Shown here piece by piece: positions 21,910 to 33,451 of a DNA stretch of 64,000 nt. Positions within the stretch are counted from its first letter, which is position 1; the number at the start of each line of letters is the position of its first letter. The notes under the pieces were generated by a model. It saw nothing but the letters and a program-made list of their open reading frames with translations, ran no database searches and was not told the origin of the DNA. Source of the stretch: Lineus longissimus (lineage: Eukaryota > Nemertea > Pilidiophora > Heteronemertea > Lineidae). The DNA lies in assembly GCF_910592395.1 (NCBI RefSeq), contig NC_088320.1:16058501-16122500 (forward strand), written 5' to 3'. The translations under genes were made by a program, and so were the position numbers.

Positions 21910-21910
21910 C
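21484..21910 (+). mobile_element. tRNA-derived SINE interrupted by a CCGG-type element
   Basis: The head (ggggcagcggtagcgcagtg) folds like a tRNA with B box gggttcgactcccgg. The body is shared with a second, minus-strand copy at 46692-46850, and the tail is (att)n. Relative to that copy it is split at gagaccgg by a 162 bp insertion (21647-21808). Not a functional tRNA gene, because it has a long SINE body and no separate terminator context. Confidence 0.8.
21647..21808 (+). mobile_element. 162 bp element with CCGG target duplication, copy 1
   Basis: Ends TGTGCAAGGGGTAGTAGTCC and (complement) TGTGACAGCGGATATAGTCC, flanked by CCGG at 21643-21646 and 21809-21812. The empty site is visible in the SINE copy at 46692-46850 (gagaccggggtaat), which confirms the boundaries. 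Copy 2 is at 39583-39744, also 162 bp and also in CCGG. Confidence 0.85.
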
Positions 21911-21950
21911 AATGAGTTAAGACTAAGACGATATTACAAATTGAACCTGC

Positions 21951-22060
21951 CTTGGTGTAATTGTTAGCGGCCGTTTTTACTCGATGATGTATGTTCCTTG
22001 TCTTTGTGAACCGTATGCCTCGACCCGTTGGTTCGGCTTTGTACGTCGCCTTGTGCAGTC
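21951..22060 (-). CDS. Lipid transfer protein exon 6 (possible GC donor)
   Basis: Two bases plus 36 codons starting G|GA CTG. The peptide (KAEPTGRGIRFTKTRNI) fits the family's 'Y.........I.KT+....C' strand. The donor is ambiguous. GC-AG splicing at AAG|gcaggt leaves phase 0 and joins the strong acceptor of exon 7 in frame. The canonical GT four bases further (GCAG|gttcaa) leaves phase 1 and would need a weaker internal acceptor in exon 7, losing 10 residues. Confidence 0.75.
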
Positions 22061-22476
22061 CTAAAACAGAAGAGTTGCATTAGAAACAATGTTCTTTACT
22101 TCAAAGCACAATGGGATCGGTAGTTTACCAATCAAATGAGCTGACCATCGGTATTACTGTATTGATAAATAGTGATGTAGGAAAATAGTCATGTCGATGC
22201 TACTTTGTCATCATCATTCATTTACAAATTATGTGGTGTACCTCCTGTCCCTAATGGCATTTGTAAGTGCCGTCTTTAAATTATTACAGACACTGCGACA
22301 GGAAGACGTTTAAATGGCACAATTTTTTGTTGTATAGTGCGGAAATGATGGCATTTTGAAAAACGGACCCGTTTCGAAATTACATGAAAATACTCTGCAT
22401 AAATAGAATATGATTAATGGACTCCCTTCGTCGTTTGTACACTTTGATTAGTTACGTATTTGTGAATTCCACCTAC

Positions 22477-22540
22477 CTTCATGGCCGTTTTCATAGGTTG
22501 AATAATTCCATTTGCCGCTCATCTTGTCGTGGTTGACATC
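22477..22540 (-). CDS. Lipid transfer protein exon 5
   Basis: 21 codons plus one base (phase 0 to 1), acceptor ggttacag, donor GAAG|gtaggt. The peptide (DVNHDKMSGKWNYSTYENG) matches the 'E.D..G.C...Y...' strand of the N-terminal domain and carries an N-glycosylation site (NYS). A longer open frame extends 5' of the acceptor, but the splice choice given keeps phase with both neighbours. Confidence 0.75.
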
Positions 22541-23706
22541 CTGTAACCATGGTAACAAAGAAGTTGGTTCCCATGTCATATTATTTTCAACGTCATCCAC
22601 CCGCATGGTCGCATCTAGTAACTTCCGACTAGTGATAAACATTGCGCCGCTTTTTGGCTCATAGTCAAAGTGCATTTTCCGTCGTCGTCCGTGAACAAGT
22701 TACAAAAAGTGGTCTGTTTCTGTGGTCATGTAGCTATGAACTTGAAACATGTTACACATGATCCCCGATGTCAAAATTTCGATCTGGTCTTATTCTTGAC
22801 TAGCCCACAAGGGGGCTAGAACTGTCACACAACCTCTATATCCGGGTTCTTCGTGATTAGCATTCAAAATGTGTGTTCCGTATCCCCTGGAAACACCTGC
22901 ACGTCACATGGCGCGTCACCGCCAGAATCTAGGGGTGACGTAGCATGTCTGACCTCTGACCCGTCTTTTCCGGTGTAACATATGTGGTTGTTTCCCATGT
23001 GTCAGTGTTTCCAAACAATAGGCAGCTAGAGAGACCACGACTTTTCAATAGGGGGGAAACACAGAAAAACTTGTCAATCTATTTTTGAGCGTTCCCAAAC
23101 AATGAGGGGAAACACTCAAAAACAGAAACACTCAAAAACATTACACCGGCATTACGTGTCAGCACTGTTTCAACCTGACCAAAATCTTTGTAGCCGACCG
23201 AATAATTGTAAAATTTTGCAATTATCTTATGGAGAATACAGATAAAGAAGCCTTTTACTTTAGTATAAAAATAAATTATCAAAGGGATTTTGAAATAATA
23301 TTTTCACAGTGCTCGCGCGATTGGGTATTGTAGAGCGTGATTCTTCGGTTCTATTTTGCTCGAAATGCCCGCATGGCCCGACTAAATGACGCAATTTTTT
23401 TGTAGAGGCAATTGATTTTTTATATCAGCATTATTTCATATATTATCCGTGTCCATGAAGTTCTATTATGCCGTCAATTGATTTGTGATCGCATTAGGGT
23501 AAAGGGTTATGTGGACTGATAAGTCGCCCTTTCTGCCGATTCAACATGTTATGAATATGCCAAGTCTCAACACATTAGTTACATCTTACTTGCATGACAA
23601 ACGTTATTCGTTGACCAATCAAATATGTTTTAGCTCAACATGATACCAGAGGTAGTGCAAGTATAGGAGCGCGCAATGACCCCTGGGTAAACGAGGTTGA
23701 CTGACA
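22541..23706. other. Intron, no feature recognised
   Basis: Upstream of exon 5 of the lipid transfer gene. A short local repeat (gaaacactcaaaaacagaaa near 23110) is all I see. Confidence 0.45.
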
Positions 23707-23710
23707 CATA

Positions 23711-24137
23711 AGCCCGTTCTACACGAGGACAGTTGGAACCGGCTTCGAGCCAGCTCGAGGCGGGTCAGAATAATTTTTACCGTGTAGAACGAAATCAGAA
23801 CCGTCTCCAAGTGACCTGACCCGAGGCGCGTTAGCACTGCAGTCTCGAGTCACTTGAGGCGGGTTGGAGCCACTTCAAGACGCTTAATCTCTCGTGTAGA
23901 ACCGATCTGGCCTCGAGTCACTTTGCGCACGGTACTAAAATCGAGTAGTGCGGTATATAGCAGTTCATGAAAACACGCGCCACCATGCGACGGGTTAGTG
24001 GTTTAAGTGGCCTGAACTGACCTGGGGCCGGCGATTTGATCCGTCTCCGTGTAGACAGCGCAAAGCCAGTTACAGGTGATCCGGCTTCAAGTGGCTCGAG
24101 GTGAGGAGGGCTAAAACCGTCCTCGTGTAAAAGCAAC
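23711..24137 (+). mobile_element. TA-flanked non-autonomous DNA transposon, copy 2
   Basis: 427 bp, flanked by TA (23709-23710, 24138-24139). CGTGTAGA-like motifs recur at both ends and near 23781, 23892 and 24048. Same family as 416-859 and 44208-44639. Confidence 0.75.
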
Positions 24138-24139
24138 TA

Positions 24140-25319
24140 TTGTATCTCGCTTATCAGAGATTAGTTTTTTAATACTTATTTATGGTACGCACTTCAGGCA
24201 AAGAGGAACCAGCCTTCCAAATTGTTTAGTTAACCCATTTTCTCGGTTACAACATGTAGCTGTTTAGTTACTACGAGCATTATACCCGTGGCGCGGGTTG
24301 TTTTAGGGTGTTAGCTTACTGTGGGCCGTCGGGGCAATTTGGGTGAAATGAAATGATATGTCTTGGGATACGACCGGAAAAATCAAATTCCACCACTCTT
24401 CAAAGTGGTCTCGAGTTATTTTGACGAACTATTTCGCGAATGGTGAAGAGGCAATGGCGTGAAGTTACGAAATTAGTACAACAAATGCCGCGATCTTAGT
24501 GGGTGGCAGCACCAGACGGAGGAAGTAGTTCGCCTAGGGTTTTTTCGACACCCTCCGCACGGACTCCACTCGTTCCGGAACACTTGTTAATCTGCAGTGG
24601 TTAGCCTGTTTTTATTGCAGTAAAGAAATGTTAATCGGGATTTTATATTATATTTTATATTTGCCCCGGGTATTCATATTGGGAGCTGTGCGCTACTTTG
24701 CGCCCAGTGCTTGGGTCGGGTGAGGCGGTTTTGTTATTATGTGACGTGTATCACGTGATGAATTCCCATACGGTACTTCGAAAAATTAAGAGCGATTAAC
24801 AACGTAAGGTGACAGAGTACGACCAAAATAAAGGGGGAAAATTGCGAATATGTTTTAAACATATAGTGGCCTCAATACTTTCCCGGCTTATTTTCGTATA
24901 ATCCCACACTTTTGATTTAATAGATTGCCCCATATGCAAATTCAGACCTGCTGAAATGGCCCCTTATGTTAATGAGTATGCCCATATATAGAAAGAACAA
25001 AAAATGCTATTTCTCCGAGATCGCTGCAAAGTTTACCCATTTAACCCGGCGACGACCATCTCCATATCAACCACGACTTTCAGGAAAAGTTTCGAGGTCA
25101 TCCGATCTGAACTGACGGAGGAGATGTGTGACAAACTATTTCAGCTCTACGTCCATTATAGTAGTGATGGCACGTTTCCCAACCACAATGACTGTTGACC
25201 TAGTAGTAAATACTTTTACCTTTGCTTGTACTAGTAGGACTTACTTATTTTCATGCATACCAGGCCATTGATTAGGTAAAACAAATGCATACTAAAAAAA
25301 CTCAGACATATTGGCCTAC
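24140..25319. other. Intron, no clear feature
   Basis: No repeat or exon that I can support. The plus-strand frame at 25004-25198 has somewhat coding-like composition but no recognised family. Confidence 0.4.
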
Positions 25320-25467
25320 CTTAAGTGTTGGGTCGTCATGCAAATGCAGCTTGCCGAATACCATGGTAGCGAAGGCCTTTTTCATTGCAAGAATAATCGG
25401 CTCTTCATCGGACGAGTGGAATACCTTTTCAATATCACCATGCTGGGGGATAATGAGGAAGGAAAAC
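25320..25467 (-). CDS. Lipid transfer protein exon 4
   Basis: One base plus 49 codons (phase 2 to 0). It encodes FSFLIIPQHGDIEKVF followed by SSDEEPIILAMKKAFATMV. This is the family hallmark 'F.F..G.I..V......E....N.K+....L', the edge of the N-terminal barrel. Acceptor tctgttgcag, donor CTTAAG|gtaggc. Confidence 0.85.
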
Positions 25468-25584
25468 CTGCAACAGACGGACGTAGCGCATGAGTTTAAC
25501 TCTGTGCCGCCAAACAAGCAAAACTATGTCTCAATAGTGAGTGAAATCAATGTAAAACGTAGGTGAGGGCGAAGAAAAAGACAG

Positions 25585-25790
25585 AGCTTCGTAAGGGATC
25601 AAAAGGTTGGAAACTTCAGAATATCCATTAAATGTAGGAAATATTAAAATTTTCATTACTTCACAAAATCGCCCCCCTACGTAGCGTATAGTGGATTACG
25701 TACAGGTGGCGATTTTGTGGAGGGATAGAAATGCTGCAGTTTATACCTTTCGGTCCCTCGTGGGACCTCTGTATACTCCTTCATCTATCT
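25585..25790. repeat. Palindromic repeat, copy 2
   Basis: Shares the central hairpin pattern (acttcacaaaatcgcccccc ... ggtggcgattttgtgg) and the outer ggtccct / agggatc ends with 16120-16265. Confidence 0.5.
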
Positions 25791-26609
25791 CTACATAAAA
25801 CGTTCATGGGTGTGTTAAATGTTTCAATCCCCTAAATGCCGAGGACGAGTGACAGTTGCATTGAGAGATGCCAAATCACTGTGATCATGAAATTCATTTG
25901 AACTCTCAAATCAGACCCCCGCACAATTCTGATCTCGAAACAACAGTTCCACGGGTCGAAATTCCTGAATGGGATTCAAATGTCGAACAGTTGTGCTACA
26001 GAAGGTACCTCGAGCTGTATATGTACGTTATATGACACCGTTTAACATTAGGTTTTACTCTGGGTTGAAATTTATGAAATCGACCGAAAAACAGGCCTCG
26101 TTTCAATCTGGTTACCCTTTAACACATCGACTATTTTTCAATTGGTTGTTTAAATGTTAATGTTGAAGTAAGAGGTCTTTGTCGCCGGAAATATTTCCCT
26201 TATCGCATAATTCACTGTTCGTTACGGTATATGAATCGAAAATTTTGATATCTTATGACCAAAAACATTCAACCTTTCTTTTGAACCTCTTTTCCTTTTT
26301 CGTTCATGGTAGAATGGTGTATTTGTACCCTCGGTTTAATTTTGACCCCCGCCTATGATGTTGATGGATGTTGCCACGCGTCAAACAATGCAGGGGCTTC
26401 AAATTAACCGGGGCTGACCCTATAACATGTTGTATTATTAGCAAGTGAGACGAAAAAAAATATAATCAAAAACCAAGGCCGGTTTTGTCCATATGCTCAC
26501 TCAGGGGCAATGTTTATTAGAATTGTCATACGATTTCGTCTATGTAGTAGAAACTAGCAACTTCCGTGTATACAAAATCGATTCTGAAATATCGTCAATC
26601 AGAACTCAC

Positions 26610-26640
26610 CATTTCCTGAAATCTATTGCGTCTGCTGGAA
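26610..26640 (-). CDS. Lipid transfer protein exon 3 (31 bp microexon)
   Basis: A 31 bp exon inferred from phase. Exon 2 leaves phase 1 and exon 4 enters at phase 2, and this is the segment I found between them with a good acceptor (ggatttcag), a good donor (ATG|gtgagt) and the needed 1-to-2 phase. It encodes VPADAIDFRKW, which runs into exon 4 (FSFLIIPQHG) as families of this type do just before the 'F.F..G.I' strand. It is too short to appear in ORF scans. Confidence 0.7.
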
Positions 26641-27035
26641 CTGAAATCCGAGACGATTGTGTTAGTAAGGTAAGAGGAGACATATACCTTTACACAGAGT
26701 TTATAAAAGAAGTTACACGCAAATATTGTAACAAATTTAGGATAACGCTATCAGTTAGTATACACAGTATGTTCAGGGTTCAGAAGCTGGGCCATTGTTC
26801 TATGCAAACTCACAACAGGTGCGATGTTATCAGCTAGCAAGACAAGATAGATGGGATTCATGGATGGGGTGGACCTATTGTGAGATACGGGTGTAGCAGT
26901 AGCACAATTTTAGGGAGATGTTTTAGGCCTTGTTTGGCCATATGCTTGGATATTTTAGCAAGATTTGGTGTTATAAAAGTCGTATGAACATATGAAGAAA
27001 GAAACCTATAATCATATCGGGATCTTCGACCAGGG

Positions 27036-27216
27036 CCTCTGATCATTGGTTTAGGATTCCATAAACGTCATAAATGCAACTTCAGGGCAAAACGACTAAC
27101 GTTGACAGTAGGTAGGGTGAATTCTGAGGCGTTTTATGGATTTATTTAGAGATGCATTTCAAAATTGGACAGAAGCGCAGCCAAGCCGCAGAAACCGAAC
27201 ATTCACCTACACCAAA
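27036..27216 (+). repeat. 180 bp direct repeat, copy A
   Basis: Nearly identical to 28826-29006 (from ctctgatcattggtttagga to cattcacctacaccaaaa). The pair brackets exon 2 of the lipid transfer gene and the inverted-repeat element at 27910. Confidence 0.85.
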
Positions 27217-27374
27217 AAGAATTCATCCAGTGACATGGTTGATAGCCTGAATGTGCCTTGTCTTTTATTTCTAACTGTGAATCACAAAATGTTTTTTTCC
27301 TTTTTGTTCGGTTTGAAAGGGACAACTTGGGCGCGTGATTCACCTGGCCAGGAGGCTAATGTGCCAACTTGACA

Positions 27375-27545
27375 CTATGCGCCGCCACTGGTAGTATTAC
27401 ACTGATGCCGTTCTCTGGTAACGATTTTCACCAGTGTTGGAAGACAGTTTTGGGCATGGCTTGTAAATTACAAGCAGGTTAAGGTTACACCCCTTTCTAG
27501 GGCATTGTTTATTGCTGTTCAACGAGTTTTTATTAATCCTGCTGA
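27375..27545 (+). repeat. Interspersed repeat, related to 31443-31600
   Basis: Starts tatgcgccgccactggtagt and runs through ttattaatcctg. About 80% similar to 31443-31600, same orientation, non-coding. Confidence 0.65.
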
Positions 27546-27640
27546 TGTGAAGTGACGGTCCTGCTGGAAGCAGTTTTTGTACCAAAAACCAACACATCTT
27601 CTGCCCAAGTATGCCCTAAAATGTTCGTTTTGCTTTTTAC

Positions 27641-27734
27641 CTTGTCTTCCATTGCTGTGCAGCAGGATGGCGTTATGGACAGTGAGTAATATCTCGATGC
27701 TGACCTTTCCACGGCTGATGGGCATGAACCCCAC
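27641..27734 (-). CDS. Lipid transfer protein exon 2
   Basis: The exon has 31 codons plus one base (phase 0 to 1), between acceptor tttttag and donor caag|gtaaaa. The peptide (SRGKVSIEILLTVHNAILL) fits the second strand pair of the lipoprotein N-sheet, where families show a hydrophobic 'LL..xNA.L' stretch. It is bracketed by two 180 bp direct repeats (27036-27216 and 28826-29006). Confidence 0.8.
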
Positions 27735-27909
27735 CTAAAAATAGAAAAAAACTGATTGTAAGTCCCGCTGCGAACGATAAAGGCGTACTATCGAGTTTCG
27801 GCAAGATCAAAATTCATGCCTGTTTTACGTATCCCTATCGAATTAACGTATTATGAGATTTTCCCAACCTGTAATATGTAAAGTGCAAGCTCTCGTCAAC
27901 TCACATAAC

Positions 27910-28384
27910 TAGCGAGTTTCCGCATCGCTTACGATTACGATTACGATTACGAGTTGTGTTTGACGTCATCGATTTTTGGTGCTACGTCATCCCCAGCGAA
28001 ATCGTCGATGGTACTTTCGTCTCGTTCTTACGAGGATTCCGGCTGATCTTCGTAAGTCGAAAAACGATTACATGGATTAGCGAAAAGCCTATTTTCCACG
28101 CTACATATCAAATTCAAGGTGAAATATTCATTGAAGAATACTTTAGAACATATCTGTCAAACACAGGAACTGCATTTAATGTGATCAACGGCGATTTTGA
28201 TCATGTTTTAGCGCCGAGAAAAGTGCACCCAGAGCATGAGAGCAGAGTATAGGGCCTATACTACAGTACACCAAGTCGTTGGTGTGAATGCGGAAATAAA
28301 ATTTCTGGTTCATGCCGGTTTTGAGAGTATTACGATTACGACTTTGAAATCGTAATCGTAATCGTAATCGTAAGCGATGCGGAA
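27910..28384. mobile_element. Inverted-repeat element with TTACGA-iterated termini
   Basis: The ends carry GTTTCCGCATCGCTTACGAT followed by repeated TTACGA hexamers, ~38 bp inverted. An 11 bp direct repeat (actcacataac) lies at 27899-27909 and 28385-28395, a Mutator-like length. No coding frame. Confidence 0.65.
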
Positions 28385-28825
28385 ACTCACATAACAGTTG
28401 ACAGAGGAGCGCCCCAAACCCCCGTCCTTCTGACATGTTTTAGCATGTTCATTGGGGTGAAACTGCCATCCATATTGATGGTACAGTCAATAAGTCCTTT
28501 TGACAACCATTACCCTTACCATTACCTTTACCATTTGATATTATCGCTAACCCGAACCGTGACACTTACTCTTCATGAAATAGCTATTGTTACTGACTCA
28601 CCCGTGAAAATAAATGCATATTTAGGATATCATTAATAGGAGTAAATCCAGCTCTTTTTGCTGACATACCACACTTAAAATAAAATTTGGTAGTTTATAT
28701 ATATAATCGATGATTCAAGATGGGTATACTCTTTTGATACACCCTGCAGTACATGATATTTTGGTGTCTATTCTCGGACAAAGAATATATACGAATCCTG
28801 AAGACCTTTAAAACGGCACTTGAGG

Positions 28826-29006
28826 GCTCTGATCATTGGTTTAGGATTCTATAAACGTCATAAATGCAACTTCAGGGCAAAAAGACGAACATGGCAGAAG
28901 GTAGGGTGAATTCTGAGGCGTTTTATGGATTTATTTAGAGATGCATTTCAAAATTGGACAGAAGCGCAGCCAAGCCGCAGAAACCGAACATTCACCTACA
29001 CCAAAA
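28826..29006 (+). repeat. 180 bp direct repeat, copy B
   Basis: See 27036-27216; a few substitutions and small indels near agacgaacatggcag. Confidence 0.85.
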
Positions 29007-29950
29007 CGATCAATTTCAGAACAAATACTAGTATCTAACTGCACTGAGCGTAGTTTGAAGATTTGTCAAAAACAGAAAGTCACCCACTCGCTGGTCAATG
29101 TTGTTTTTACTTTGTGCGGCGATCGCGAGAAATCGCATGTTTGAATCAAAGCAGTTTTACTCCACACTCGTCCCCATGTTTCCAATATGAGCCTGTGGTC
29201 GATACTAGAGCCATAATGTTTACTGACTTTACAGATTATGAGGTCTCTTGCATGAATTTGTCTCAGCAGGAAGCCCACCTGGGTCTGGATAACTTTAAGT
29301 CCTGTTGGCCTACTCCTCGTAAGGTAACCTGTACATACCCGACATTCAAGATGTGTGCAATACTACTGTAATCGTATTGTGTACAAAGGTTGTTGTCATT
29401 GCTTATCGTACCTTTAAGGAACAGGTAGCATGTATGCAGGACCGAAATAGTCTACAGGTAGTTTCAGGTGCGATGCCCCCGCCGCAATGCGCCAAAATGC
29501 TAGCATTCATTGGCTGCAAAATGTTCCAGTCAGAGGCGCATTGCCCGGGCGCATTGCGGGCCTACCTGTGTGACGTAGCGATGACGCTTTATGCTGCATT
29601 GCAGTGGCGTATTGCAGCCCCTTTTCGGCACCCTGATTGGTTGGTTCCTGTATATATGCCCTTTCCTTGAAGGTGGAAAGACAATTATTATTATGATTTC
29701 GGATAGTCAAGTAAGAGTCAAATAAACGAAAGTACGTATCGTATCTACTTCTCGTGTGGAAGTTTCTCCTTACGATCCCAGAGAGTTAGTTTCCCCAGGA
29801 TGGACGGAAGGGTAAAGATTGGTCTCCCCCTTTAGTTAAGGCCAATACGACGAGTGGACAACACGATTAGATAACACTACTATACCTGGCTGAGATACAT
29901 TTTGTATAGCGCTTGTTCGAGGTTACATAACATGATGGTAGAACTTAACA
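29007..29950. other. Intron 1, no clear gene
   Basis: Contains a GC-rich stretch with repeated gcattgc motifs (29470-29620). No exon or RNA gene supported. Confidence 0.4.
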
Positions 29951-29959
29951 TAACTTCCT

Positions 29960-30100
29960 AGGCCCGGTTGTTCAAAACAAGTGTTGTCACTAACGCTGGC
30001 GTTCACTGAACTTGGCGTTATCTCTTTCAGTTAAACCCTTATACGCCAAGTTAAGCTAACGCCAGCGTTAGTGACAAAACTAGGCCCTGGTTGTGAAAAA
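29960..30100. mobile_element. Short palindromic element
   Basis: Arms gtcactaacgctggcgtt / aacgccagcgttagtgac and aacttggcgttat / atacgccaagtt make a near-complete hairpin; outer parts ggcccggttgt / aggccctggttgt are only weakly inverted. Confidence 0.6.
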
Positions 30101-30999
30101 GGCTTGTGCCAATAATTATAAGCCCCCCTCTTAGGAGGGGCTCTTAAGATACACGTGTGTGCGGGAGTATATAATGAATGAAGAGAAATAAAGAGAGTAA
30201 CTATTGTACATCCAACAAACAATTTTTTTTGGTTTTTCAAAATGGCGCTGAATAAATAAATCAGACCAGTTGTAGCGCTGAATTATAAATCAGACCAGTT
30301 GTAACAGGTTACGAGAACATCTAATTTAAATCTTCATGGGAATTCGCTACATATGCCTAAGAAATTGGCCAATTATATTAATATTTTTATTAGAGAAATA
30401 TCCGTCCTAAATAATGACAGAAAAGGGTGGAAAATTTCAATTTTGTGTCGACATGGTCGAGGTCACGTGACATAAACAAAACAATCGCACACACCCGTCC
30501 AAAAAAAGCACTTTAAGAAAAACAAATACGTTTTTCCTGCTTAAAACCACACTGACGACTAAGTTATTTTAGTCTACTACCCAAATCTGAAGTATCAAAA
30601 TGAATTACAAACTAGAACTAGCTCTATTTAGCAAAAGTTGCGTGAAAAATTCGGGTGAGCGACATTCTGAACCCTAGCGGCCAATAATTAAACTACTTTC
30701 AGCCGTCTGCTCCGGTCTCGTTAGGGAGTTTTTCCCAAATGTACGCGATGATGACGTGCCCCATTAACAGGACGTAACATCTATTTTAAAATGCGTTTCC
30801 AAAGTGAATGCATGAGGACAATCCATTTAAGTGTCGTATATCACTGGAAACGCCCGATTCCCGTGAATAAGGACAATCACAATGTATTACATTACCAAAA
30901 CAAAAATGTGTCGGAAGGAACTATATGGATGGTCCCATCGCACCCCCCCCCCCCCCCTCCAGCAGTATGACACAGAAGGGCTAGTTGACTGTCAACCGG

Positions 31000-31155
31000 G
31001 ATGGTTTGGGGAGAGCTTCCCCCCAACGCACTGGTAAAAACCTATGTCGACGGAGGGGGGTTTGGGGGGTGTCCCCCCATTGTAACAGCTGTAGTTGTTA
31101 GAGCTTGCACTTAACATATGCTCGTAGGGGGGTTCGGGGGAGCTCCCCCGACCTA
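31000..31155. repeat. Three G/C-run hairpins in series
   Basis: Three stem-loops of the form G-run, short loop, C-run near 31007-31025, 31060-31079 and 31128-31149. The last contains the perfect palindrome tcgggggagctcccccga. Confidence 0.7.
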
Positions 31156-31442
31156 AAGGGGGCTCACTAAGTCCTTGACTTTACATATTAAGAAAATTTT
31201 ATCACGGGAGCTTATCATCTCAGGGGCTAACTGTTCTGATAACAAGCATAGTTAGAGTTCCTGAGAGAATCTCCCTAACAGGGATTGCCCTTCATGTAGC
31301 CAATTCCTGCGGTACACAGAGTAGGTAACAATAAAATTAAAGAGCTTTAAGATAGCTCTTTGTAGTTTGTTACCACTGTGTATGATCATTTCATTTTAGA
31401 TGCAATCCAAACCTGATCCCTTTGTTAGTTTCTCAAATGTTA

Positions 31443-31600
31443 ACCATGCGCCGCCACTGGTAGTACTACACTGATGCCGTTTTCTGATAACGAGTTTCAC
31501 CAGTGTTGGGAGGCAGATTTGGTCATTGCTTGCCTGAGGTTACACCCCATTCTAGTGCATTGTTTGTTGCAGTTCAAAGAGTTTTCATTAATCCTGTTTC
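31443..31600 (+). repeat. Interspersed repeat, related to 27375-27545
   Basis: Same start (catgcgccgccactggtagt) and order of blocks as the copy near exon 2. Confidence 0.65.
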
Positions 31601-32081
31601 AGGGCTTATTATAATCCACGAGATGTGGAATGCGAAATCGCGAGATGCCAACCTCGGTCAGAGTACCATGCGCCACAGGATGTATTGCAAATATAGAACC
31701 CGAAAAGGCAAACATTCATGAGACCGAGGCTGTAGTAGGGAGCTAGCCTTGTTAGTCTCCGTCAACCTACGTATGTAGGGTTGAAAGGAGACTCTTGGTT
31801 TAGCTAGGCAAATTCCCCCAATTTATAACCCCGTTCCATGTGACTACGGTGTATGCAATGCACTATGTATATCATTAGTGATTGGAGAACCCAGGTGGAT
31901 TCGTGTTCGCGAAGTTTAGGGAAAACTGGACATTAAGTAAATCAAATAGCATAATGAGTTGTTTATCGAAACATCAAAGGTGTGCAGTGCGAATTTTCAG
32001 AATTATTTAGCGAGCAATAACGACATATTTTAGGGGACGAGACAGCCGTTTGGCGATGGGTCGTGAAAATTTGATCCGCCA

Positions 32082-32208
32082 TTACACAATCTCCAAACGA
32101 GACGTATTATGCGACCATATTCCCTGCCAATTTCGATTTCCGCCATTGCACATTCTCCAAATGAGACGTATTATGCGACCATATTCCCTGCCAATTTCGA
32201 TAGCTTCC
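32082..32208. repeat. ~63 bp tandem duplication
   Basis: Two adjacent copies of a unit with gagacgtattatgcgaccat and ccctgccaatttcgat. Confidence 0.75.
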
Positions 32209-32525
32209 ATGTTGGACAGGAAGTGGCCCGTGGAAATGGACTGAAAATGGCTGCAATTGATCAATTCGTACTTAAGAGCAACGATTACAGGAACACACTT
32301 GCTTTGACATAAATTGAAATATTTTATGATTCATTGTTGTTATAAGTTATTCTTGCTACAAACAAATTTTCGCGGCAACAATAGTGGTCAATACAGGCAG
32401 GGCCTTGGAGCGAGGCGACGGCGTTGATAAGCCGATCAAGTTCCGGTCATGCGCAAGTCGCATGTGCAGAATAGTGTTTAAGGCACATGTGAACCACAAC
32501 ATCACCATCGCTGCTATCCCAACAC

Positions 32526-33451
32526 CGGCGGGCAGAAAATGCATGCTGCATACAGTCTGCAGACTGGGGGTTTTCTCATGAGTCAATAGAATCTAAGGTT
32601 TGGAATTAGGGGACCATATCAGTAGTTGCTTTGCGCCAACTTTTTTTCAAAGTTTGTTTTCTTATATTTGAATTACCTGTGAATCATCTTGCAGGAAGAT
32701 TTTTTTTGGGTGTGCATGACAGATGACGTACTTGATACAGAACATGTATATTGTATCGGCCTGGTGCCTCGTGCGCCTGGTTGATTGGCCGGCAAGGTTG
32801 GGTTCGTTTCAAAGGCAGGATTTCATGATAAAAAGTGCTGAATGATATGGGTAAATATAATTAAAGATAACAGAATGAAGAAACCCAGGGAACAGAAAAC
32901 CATTGTATATCAAACACCCACCTTGACAGTTCTCCTCTGTCTCTTGATGTTAAGTGAAAATACCGGCCTCTTTGACATTCTAAACAGGTGTTGTTAGGCC
33001 AAATAAAAAATGTTTTCAGGCAAATGTTTATTACTACAGTCCTGGTCACAAGATACATCCTAGCTGATTAGCATCATGTAGGCCCTACGTGCTAAATCCG
33101 TGCGAGTCACACATACATGTAGCGTGCCAGTGGATGCACTTGGTTCACAGTTAAATGAATTTAGGCCTACACCCCAACTCGTGGTGTATCGCAAAGCCTG
33201 TTTGCACAACGGCCTAGATAATCTTTGTTCTACCGTTTGGCATATACCTGAAATGGCCTCTTATTTTTTAGTGTGAAAATCACATGGCAACTGTTGAGAT
33301 GGTCCCCTAATTCCAGATCTTAATTTTAATACAGAAGTTGGCTGAAAGCAACTGCTGATATGGTCCCCTAATTCCAGACCTTAGATTCTATTGACTCATG
33401 AGAAAACCCCCAGTCTGCAGACGGTATGCAGCATGCATTTTCTGCCCGCCG
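32526..33451. mobile_element. Mutator-like non-autonomous element, 10 bp target duplication
   Basis: 926 bp with ~110 bp inverted ends (CGGCGGGCAGAAAATGCATG onward). They are flanked by exact ATCCCAACAC at 32516-32525 and 33452-33461. A partial extra copy of the inner arm lies near 33295-33345. No transposase. Confidence 0.85.

Noticed and set aside
25004-25198. Plus-strand 64-codon frame with coding-like look
   Set aside because: No family recognised, no splice context that joins it to anything, inside an intron of a minus-strand gene.
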